DNA from: CAVURW01 sp963743595
GTDB taxonomy: Bacteria > Verrucomicrobiota > Verrucomicrobiia > Methylacidiphilales > UBA1321
Direction: 5' to 3'
Assembly (NCBI GenBank): GCA_963743595.1
Contig: CAVURW010000140.1
Span: forward strand, 1 to 20,277
Length of the DNA: 20,277 nucleotides
This document shows, one piece after another, positions 14,767 to 20,277 of the stretch (positions are counted from its first letter, which is position 1; each line of letters opens with the position of its first letter). The notes beneath the pieces are model-generated. The model did not search any database. It saw only the letters and a list, made by a program, of their open reading frames with translations, and was not told the origin of the DNA. The translations under genes were made by a program, and so were the position numbers.

Positions 14767-15531
14767 TTACCAGACAAAGGAAGGGGACTCTTCATCCACG
14801 AAAAGGGCTCTCGCAGAATCAATCTCATCAAACATCCACAGCCAACGAACCGCGACCATCCGGGCGTGAAACTCGGGAGCAAGACCATAGTTCACCATCC
14901 CCAGAGGATCATTCACTTCGACCAGCAATGTTTGACCAACCGAATCGATTCCTACATCCAGTACGTACGAAGGCGGTGCATTGTGGAACGAGCGAATCAT
15001 GGATTGGATCGTCGCCGGCTCTGCTTGAACCGACCAACTGCCTCCGTAACGCGCGACGTTCATTACTAATCCCGCCAACACGTAGACACGATATTCCGCT
15101 GCTAAATTCACCCGCTCAGCACAAAAAACGGGTGTCGAGTCCGACCATTTTTGTCGAATGCGGGCTGCTTCCGCTTCCGATTCGATGACACATCCGGTAA
15201 ACAGTTTTTGTTGCACGGGTTTTACGAAAACGGGAAGGGAGCGCAACGCTTGTTCCAGGGTGGTTTGTCGGATTTCTCGCTTCAGAAAAGGAAGAAGTTC
15301 TTTCGGGTAATCGGGAATGGAGTCGTAATCCACTCCCCGGAACTCCGCTATTTTAAGGTTCGTTTCCACTCCCGCGACGTAGGCGTGGCCGGAAAGTATA
15401 TCTTTCTCCCAGCCCATCTGGTCGGTTGAAAACGCTCCGGTTGACCAACCGAGCTTCTGAAAGCCCCGCTCCAAGATCCAGGCACTCGCCGAGAAGGGCG
15501 CTCCGTTCTTGTATTGAATCCAGCAATGCAT
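14767..15531 (-). CDS. ATP-grasp domain protein (DUF4343-like)
   Basis: A 254-residue protein that resembles the DUF4343 ATP-grasp group. It opens with CWIQYKNGAPFSASAWILE and GFQKLGW. It then has LPVFVKPVQQKLFTGCVI, the strand with the ATP-contacting Lys, followed by AAEYRVYVLAG. The C-terminal half holds PPSYVLDVGIDSVG followed by TLLVEVNDPLGMVNYGL; the Glu and Asn of EVND are the expected metal ligands of ATP-grasp enzymes. These enzymes join a carboxylate to an amine or thiol through an acyl-phosphate. The substrate here is unknown. I use ATG 15531 because it starts just before the family-like N-terminus. A GTG at 15609 would add 26 unlike residues and run across the start of the divergent gene. 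The gene shares the bidirectional terminator region at 14717-14750. Confidence 0.75.
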   Translation of the reverse strand: MHCWIQYKNGAPFSASAWILERGFQKLGWSTGAFSTDQMGWEKDILSGHAYVAGVETNLKIAEFRGVDYDSIPDYPKELLPFLKREIRQTTLEQALRSLPVFVKPVQQKLFTGCVIESEAEAARIRQKWSDSTPVFCAERVNLAAEYRVYVLAGLVMNVARYGGSWSVQAEPATIQSMIRSFHNAPPSYVLDVGIDSVGQTLLVEVNDPLGMVNYGLAPEFHARMVAVRWLWMFDEIDSARALFVDEESPSFVW

Positions 15532-15593
15532 CGGTAAAACAAAGCCGAAAGCGTCGCAACTTGCAAGGAGAGGGCATCGCGCTATTCTGTGGG

Positions 15594-16220
15594 ATGAGTG
15601 AGAAACCACCCATTCCCTTTCTTTTTAACGGGAATCAGCCCGCATTGGATCTGGCCAATACCTTGATTTTAAACAAGGACGGTCCGTTTGAACTCCTCAC
15701 GGGCTTGGCCGTTTTCGCGACCTGGATGGGTGAGGCGAAGCAGGCGACTCCAGATCAGCTCGAGCGCCTGTGCCATTGGAGCGAGGAGGCGAAGCTCCAG
15801 TTTTTAGCGGAACTCAAAGAGTACCGTCAGGCCATTAAGAGCTGCGTGGCTTCCATTGAATCGAGCGGTTCGGCTCCAGAAACGTTTTTGACGGTAACAA
15901 ATCGTCTGTTAAAACGCGCTGAGGCTGTGATTCAGGTCGAGAAATCGAGCGGCACGAGGTGTCATCGAATGTGGTGTGTTAATTGGAACGACCCAAATTC
16001 CGTTCTCGGTGTGGTGGGCGAGATGGGATTGAAGCTCGTGTGCGATTGCGATCCGAAGTTGATCCGTAAATGCGAGAATGATAAGTGTGTTTTGGTTTTT
16101 CTGGATACGACCAAAAACCACCAGAGACGCTGGTGCAGCATGGAAGAGTGCGGAAATCGAAACAAGGCCACTCTCCATCGCCGACGGAAAAAGGAATCAA
16201 CCCCGACTCATCTCGAGTAA
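15594..16220 (+). CDS. ABATE/CGNR zinc-finger transcriptional regulator
   Basis: A 208-residue protein. The N-terminal part (FLFNGNQPALDLANTLIL and onward to about 150) matches the ABATE domain, a putative stress-sensing ligand domain. The C-terminal part is a CGNR zinc finger with Cys160, Cys165, Cys181 and Cys186 in the pattern C-x4-C ... RRWCSMEECGNRNK, followed by a basic tail RRRKK. Such proteins are regarded as DNA-binding regulators. The start at ATG 15594 leaves 62 bases to the divergent ATP-grasp gene, which is therefore a candidate target. AAGGAG at 15565-15570 is too far upstream to be a normal ribosome site. The last 24 bases overlap the 3' end of the convergent TPR gene. Confidence 0.85.
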   Translation: MSEKPPIPFLFNGNQPALDLANTLILNKDGPFELLTGLAVFATWMGEAKQATPDQLERLCHWSEEAKLQFLAELKEYRQAIKSCVASIESSGSAPETFLTVTNRLLKRAEAVIQVEKSSGTRCHRMWCVNWNDPNSVLGVVGEMGLKLVCDCDPKLIRKCENDKCVLVFLDTTKNHQRRWCSMEECGNRNKATLHRRRKKESTPTHLE

Positions 16221-17720
16221 AGAATCGACCGTCATGCGCCGGGTGCCTTCCGGGTTCAGACGCAGGTAGCTCTGGAAGCACTCACGGGCGTAGGAGTCAT
16301 GGTTGGCCCGTCCGTAGGTGATTCCAAGATCGAGCCACGGTTCAGGGTCGCGCGGTGCGAGCTGACAGGCGCTTTGGAAGCAGGTGACCGCTCGGTTGGT
16401 TTCATTTTGCTCACGCCAACTGCGTCCCACCGCTTTCCAGGAGGCGACGGCTAAATCGGGGTCGACATTGCCGGTCTCTAGCGCCGATTTGAGAAGGTCT
16501 TCCGCATCTTGCGTCTGCATGAGTCCAGAAAGGGCCTGAGCGAGGTAACATTCTGCATCGATTTGCAGTTCGGGGCTGACCGTGGCCATGGTGAGGCAAT
16601 CGACCGCGACTTCTAGATCACCATGATTCAAAGCGAGCACGCCCTTTTTCATGGCCGCTTCCGGATGGCCGGGGCTGAGTTCCAAAACCTTTTCACACAG
16701 TTCGAGCGATTCTTGCAATCGATTCATCGAACCGAGAGCGGAGCTGAGCGTATTGAGGGCGCGCACGTAATCGGGCCGGATTTTAATCGTTTCACGTAAA
16801 ATCTCTTCAGCCAGCTCGTACTCATCCTGCAGAAAGTAGGTCGCACCCACATTGCAGAGCACTTTCGGCTCGAAGCTTTGGATATCGTCAGCTTTTTGGA
16901 AACAAGCCAGAGCTCCGGCAAAGTCGCGCGTCAGGAGCTTGGCTGTTCCCAGATTAAACTGCGAAACCATGCGTTCAGGAAAGATTTCGCACGCCTGTGA
17001 ATAGGCGGAACGGGCGTCGAGAAATTGACCTTTATCGTAGTGAGCGGTGCCGAGTTCCGTCCACAGCTCCCAGTACCGTTCCGGACGCGATTCAGACATG
17101 CCTTTCTTCAGTGCACGGCGCGCGCTCACCAAATCTCCGGAGATCAAACAGGCAGCCGCTTGCTCGGTAAAGTCTTCAATCTTAATTGAATCGAGCGGGA
17201 CGGTGGCTCGGGAGCGCATCTCATCGGCGTCATCTACTGAAGCTTTTGGAGAGGGCAGCAGCGACAGCTTACCCGTTCGACGAATCGATTTGGCCGCATC
17301 CTCGTTCGAGATGTTGATGAGTTGGGCACCGCGACGACGGAGTTCTGCCTCGGCTTGAGTCAGCAATTGAGCGGTTTCGCTATCGTTTAGGCCAAGTTGC
17401 TTGGCGTGAACGAGGTAATCGCGCGCAACGTCCGGGAGATTCAACTCCATCAAAAAGTGCTTCGCAGCAGCTCTGATGACGACAGGATTATTGTAGGAGC
17501 GAACAAGTCGGCAAAAGGTATCGCGTATCGGCCGCGAATCGGGGTTCTTACCGTGCAGCGAAGAAATTCCTTTGATGAGAATCTCAAGAGTCTTAAGGCT
17601 GAAGGGGTCCCCTTGCTGGCGAACGCAGTCTCTAAGAACTTCCCATTGCTTGGCATCAAACGGTTTCAACTCGAGAGCACGTATGCAGTCGGATAGTTTG
17701 GGAGCTTGCGTCTGAGACAT
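16197..17720 (-). CDS. Tetratricopeptide-repeat protein
   Basis: A 507-residue protein with no signal peptide and no membrane span, so it is probably cytoplasmic. The N-terminal 150 residues are helical, with an ISNEDAAKSIRR segment and a linker of low complexity near residues 150-185. From about residue 185 on there are roughly eight TPR units, for example YWELWTELGTAHYDKGQFL, then VSQFNLGTAKLLTRDFAGAL, then VLCNVGATYFLQDEYELAEE and PWLDLGITYGRANHDSYARE. It is likely a scaffold; no enzymatic domain is visible. ATG 17720 is preferred over the in-frame TTG at 17744 because GGAAG precedes it, although at only 3 bases. It converges on the CGNR gene with a 24-base overlap and diverges from the esterase gene with 91 bases between. 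Confidence 0.82.
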   Translation of the reverse strand: MSQTQAPKLSDCIRALELKPFDAKQWEVLRDCVRQQGDPFSLKTLEILIKGISSLHGKNPDSRPIRDTFCRLVRSYNNPVVIRAAAKHFLMELNLPDVARDYLVHAKQLGLNDSETAQLLTQAEAELRRRGAQLINISNEDAAKSIRRTGKLSLLPSPKASVDDADEMRSRATVPLDSIKIEDFTEQAAACLISGDLVSARRALKKGMSESRPERYWELWTELGTAHYDKGQFLDARSAYSQACEIFPERMVSQFNLGTAKLLTRDFAGALACFQKADDIQSFEPKVLCNVGATYFLQDEYELAEEILRETIKIRPDYVRALNTLSSALGSMNRLQESLELCEKVLELSPGHPEAAMKKGVLALNHGDLEVAVDCLTMATVSPELQIDAECYLAQALSGLMQTQDAEDLLKSALETGNVDPDLAVASWKAVGRSWREQNETNRAVTCFQSACQLAPRDPEPWLDLGITYGRANHDSYARECFQSYLRLNPEGTRRMTVDSLLEMSRG

Positions 17721-17811
17721 ATTCTTCCGGGTCGTGAAGACCAAAAAACTAAGAGCTATCGAGGAAATTACAAGGTAGAAAAGGTTCGGTCAATGTAACT
17801 TAGGGGGCGGC

Positions 17812-18810
17812 ATGTCCGTCAAATTGTTTATGCGTCTCAAATTGGCTCTTCTATTGTTCATTTTAGTAGCTCTTCTCCAGGTAAGCGCGAGCTCTGCGTC
17901 GGATGAACTCGATCTTCGTCCGTTCATTAAACCGGGACTGCATACGGCTGTTCAAAGCATCGGTGGATACGTACGGCAGGTAGTGATTTACTCGCCTGGC
18001 CTAATCAAAAAGGGCGAGCTGCTTCCGGTCGTTTTCGTCTTGCACGGTGCCGGCGGAAACGGGACAGAGGCCATTCGACGTTATGGATGGGAGCAGGAGG
18101 CTGTGACGGGCCATTTCTTTGTGGTCGCCCTGCAGGGATTACCTGTTCGCCCCTCAGAGCCCTCCAGCTTTTTGGTGAATCCTAACATCTGGCGCGACCA
18201 TCGCCCGGGCCTGGCCAATAACCAAGTGGATGACATGGCCTATTTTGAGACGGTGTTAAATGAGATTGAGCAAGGATTGCCGGTCGATCCGAAGCGGGTC
18301 TACGTGACTGGGTTTTCGAATGGCGCGGGAATGACCTTCTTGCTGGGTGCGGCTTACGCTGACCGAATTGCGGCGATTGCCCCTCTTTCAAGTCACAACC
18401 CGCAGACCGCCATTCTCCCGAGTCGCCCCATGAACCTCCTCTACATGACCGGTACGGAAGATCCGCTAAACCCAATCGCGGGCGGCGAGGTGAAGCTTCC
18501 CTGGGGGAACATCTCTCAACGGGCTCCCCTTCAGGAATCGATCAATACGTGGCTGGAGTGGGACGGCTGTTCCAGAGAAGGAACGGTTCTCAGCGATCTG
18601 GACGGCGTGAAAAAAGTCATGTACGGGCCGGGCCGAGATAACGTGGAAGTGATCGTCTACACCATTGACGGCATGGGGCATCATTGGCCGGGAAGCAGAG
18701 AGGCACTGCCTCAATCGATCGTGGGGCCGTCCCGTGATCCGATTCGTGCCACGGATGTCATCTGGGATTTCTTTACGTATCACCCTATGGGTGCACCGGT
18801 TTCTCATTAG
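17812..18810 (+). CDS. Secreted LpqC / PHB-depolymerase-like esterase
   Basis: A 332-residue alpha/beta hydrolase of the LpqC, feruloyl-esterase and polyhydroxybutyrate-depolymerase group. An N-terminal signal peptide (MRLKLALLLFILVALL, from residue 7, cleavage near 25-30) indicates export. VVFVLHGAGGNG carries the oxyanion-hole region. The nucleophile is Ser169 in GFSNGAG, the acid is probably Asp217 in TGTEDPLNP, and the catalytic His is His290 in GMGHHWPG. Substrates of this group are short polyesters or feruloyl and acetyl esters of plant polysaccharides, so a role beside the GH35 enzyme in plant-polymer breakdown is plausible but inferred. AGGGGG at 17802-17807 gives a good ribosome site for ATG 17812. 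The 3' end overlaps that of the convergent membrane gene by 26 bases. Confidence 0.88.
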   Translation: MSVKLFMRLKLALLLFILVALLQVSASSASDELDLRPFIKPGLHTAVQSIGGYVRQVVIYSPGLIKKGELLPVVFVLHGAGGNGTEAIRRYGWEQEAVTGHFFVVALQGLPVRPSEPSSFLVNPNIWRDHRPGLANNQVDDMAYFETVLNEIEQGLPVDPKRVYVTGFSNGAGMTFLLGAAYADRIAAIAPLSSHNPQTAILPSRPMNLLYMTGTEDPLNPIAGGEVKLPWGNISQRAPLQESINTWLEWDGCSREGTVLSDLDGVKKVMYGPGRDNVEVIVYTIDGMGHHWPGSREALPQSIVGPSRDPIRATDVIWDFFTYHPMGAPVSH

Positions 18811-20277
18811 GTGGCTGATATTTGATGTGATTCAGTTCGTGGTCATCCTTCGTGGGGCGGGTCAGTTGGTTGAACGATTCCACCGTGAATTTGTCTGGAA
18901 AGATGAATACAATTCCGCTGATGCCATCTTCATTAGTCCAAGGAAATTCCTTCGCAGCTCCGGTGCCGATGAGGTGGTCTTCGATCCATTTCGGCAGCCC
19001 CACCAAATGCGCTCGCGTGTATTGATTTTCGCTTTCGAAGTTACAGGCGAGCGCACCCGCATCGACGAGAACGTTTTGCCGAAGTCGGTCCCGTGAATCA
19101 AAGGCTTGGCCGACTTCGAAAGGAGGCTTAAGACCGGCGCTGAGATAGGGAGCATTCAGATACCAATCCATCGGAGCGCAATCGAGGTGCAGGGCTCGAC
19201 TGGAGACGGCGATTTTCGTTCCGCTCGGGAACGAGCTGAGGATGATGTTTTGAGCGGCGGGCATCTCTGTGGCATTGGCGACCGAACCCCAGCTGCTGGG
19301 AAAGCGGAATGTGATGTCTCTCCCAATCGAGTAGCTCTTGGGCGCGACAAATGCGTTATAGTCCCATCCATAACGAGCCTGCGAAGTCACAGCGACTGCC
19401 CAGCAGCAGGCTAGCACCAGCAGCGTTTTAGGCGGATAATAAAAGCAACTGAGTAGCGGGAACACGAGCAGCAGAACGAGCGGCGCGGTAAAAATCATGG
19501 GAGCGACACCCAACGGCTGAAAGAAGAGGGAGAGCTGAAATAACGAAAAGAGAATCAGGCAGGAGAGATTGATCGCGCCGAGCGAGAGCAAGTTTGTTCG
19601 TGAAAGCCCCACGGGAAACGGTGGCGACAGAATAATTCGATCCCGGCGATGATGGGACGGTGTAAGCGCGGCGATTCCCAGGGGAAGCACGACCGCGAGA
19701 ACGGAAAGGATCTCGAAGTTGTAGAAGTAACTGAGGCACAGCGGGTAGTAGAGGGCATCGACGTAGGGGTTAAAGTTGGTAAATGGCGCCGCGGAGTAGA
19801 CGTCAAAGATGTCCTGCATGAGCCCAGATTTCAGCGAATCGGCGTAGGGTAGAAACGTCAGAATAGGCAAGGCGATGACGTACAAGAGGGGGATTTTCTT
19901 AGGCTTCAGCTGCAAGTTCGAAATATTCCCCGCATGAATAACCAGGGCGCGGAAGAAATGCGCGACGATAAAAGAGAGCGTTGTAAAAAAGCCGACCCAT
20001 GGATTGATCCAAAAGATGAAACTGAGCAGTAAACACGTTTTCAGCCCAGGCATGTCACCTCGACTCCATGCACGGCAAACCGATGCGAAGAAGCAGATGG
20101 AGAACGCCGCCGCCTGCATGTAAAGCTGAAACAGATTCGGCAGATCAAACGAGTAGTTGTTTACTGCGATAAACAGAAACAGCGTGGGAGCCCACTCCCG
20201 GTGTTTAATCGATGAACAGAGCTTGTAGCACCCATAGGCGAGCGGGATGTAAGTGCACGCAACCAAAAGAAAACCGT
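18785..20277 (-). CDS. Multi-span membrane protein, 5'-truncated by window edge
   Basis: The C-terminal 497 residues of a membrane protein. The frame is open to the window edge and the only start-like codon nearby (TTG at 20266) is not needed, so the N-terminus is missing. About eight or nine hydrophobic segments cover the first two thirds, including LLSFIFWINPWVGFFTTLSF and LLYVIALPILTFLPYA. A soluble tail of about 170 residues starts near YGWDYNAFVAPKSYSIG. The layout of many spans followed by a soluble tail is like the AT-rich membrane gene at 2570-4519 and fits a GT-C-type glycosyltransferase or related polymer enzyme. I see no clear sequence similarity between the two and do not recognise the family. 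Base composition is like that of its neighbours. Confidence 0.7.
   Translation of the reverse strand, partial: GFLLVACTYIPLAYGCYKLCSSIKHREWAPTLFLFIAVNNYSFDLPNLFQLYMQAAAFSICFFASVCRAWSRGDMPGLKTCLLLSFIFWINPWVGFFTTLSFIVAHFFRALVIHAGNISNLQLKPKKIPLLYVIALPILTFLPYADSLKSGLMQDIFDVYSAAPFTNFNPYVDALYYPLCLSYFYNFEILSVLAVVLPLGIAALTPSHHRRDRIILSPPFPVGLSRTNLLSLGAINLSCLILFSLFQLSLFFQPLGVAPMIFTAPLVLLLVFPLLSCFYYPPKTLLVLACCWAVAVTSQARYGWDYNAFVAPKSYSIGRDITFRFPSSWGSVANATEMPAAQNIILSSFPSGTKIAVSSRALHLDCAPMDWYLNAPYLSAGLKPPFEVGQAFDSRDRLRQNVLVDAGALACNFESENQYTRAHLVGLPKWIEDHLIGTGAAKEFPWTNEDGISGIVFIFPDKFTVESFNQLTRPTKDDHELNHIKYQPPNEKPVHP

Noticed and set aside
15426..15593. Upstream extension of the CGNR regulator
   Set aside because: The added residues are antisense to the conserved N-terminus of the ATP-grasp protein, while ATG 15594 begins right at the ABATE domain.
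2570..20277. The two large membrane proteins as paralogues
   Set aside because: They share the layout of many spans followed by a soluble tail, but by eye I find no matching motif, and they differ in base composition.

Overview
The window is 20.3 kb of a bacterial chromosome, mostly near 50-60 % G+C, with no rRNA, tRNA, CRISPR array or insertion sequence that I can see. The mix of genes fits Verrucomicrobiota or a related PVC-group bacterium: a secreted GH35 beta-galactosidase, a monomeric NADP isocitrate dehydrogenase, TPR proteins, a GAF/PAS hybrid kinase, large multi-span membrane proteins and an HscA-like Hsp70. That placement is an inference from gene content, not a phylogeny.

Layout. 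1-594 is the 3' part of a Gfo/Idh/MocA-type oxidoreductase, followed on the same strand by an HscA-like Hsp70 chaperone (649-2535). Convergent to it is an unusually AT-rich gene for a multi-span membrane protein (2570-4519, minus), lying downstream of the secreted beta-galactosidase (4627-7506, minus). A short divergent region full of small palindromes (7507-7634) separates the galactosidase from a hybrid sensor histidine kinase (7635-10079, plus). Then comes a gene pair: a DUF3990 protein (recalled as having an ADP-ribosyltransferase-like fold) that is broken by two compensating frameshifts (10141-10656), and an intact 107-aa partner whose ATG overlaps the DUF3990 stop (10653-10976). Next are the monomeric isocitrate dehydrogenase (11108-13333, minus) with a 10-bp stem downstream, a divergent secreted TPR protein (13424-14098), and a 92-aa two-span VirB2/TrbC-like protein (14418-14696) with a long AT-rich leader and a textbook intrinsic terminator. 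The last third holds an ATP-grasp protein (14767-15531, minus) divergent from an ABATE/CGNR zinc-finger regulator (15594-16220), a 507-aa TPR protein (16197-17720, minus), a secreted LpqC/PHB-depolymerase-like esterase (17812-18810) and the 3' part of a second multi-span membrane protein (18785-20277, minus).

How the genes work together. Most are single-gene units in alternating directions rather than one operon. The clearest functional unit is the DUF3990 gene and its translationally coupled partner, which looks like a toxin-antitoxin-type or effector-immunity-type pair in which the larger gene has been inactivated. The galactosidase and the kinase share a divergent control region, so regulation of sugar use by the kinase is possible but unproven. 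The orphan pilin-like gene has no secretion-system neighbours here.
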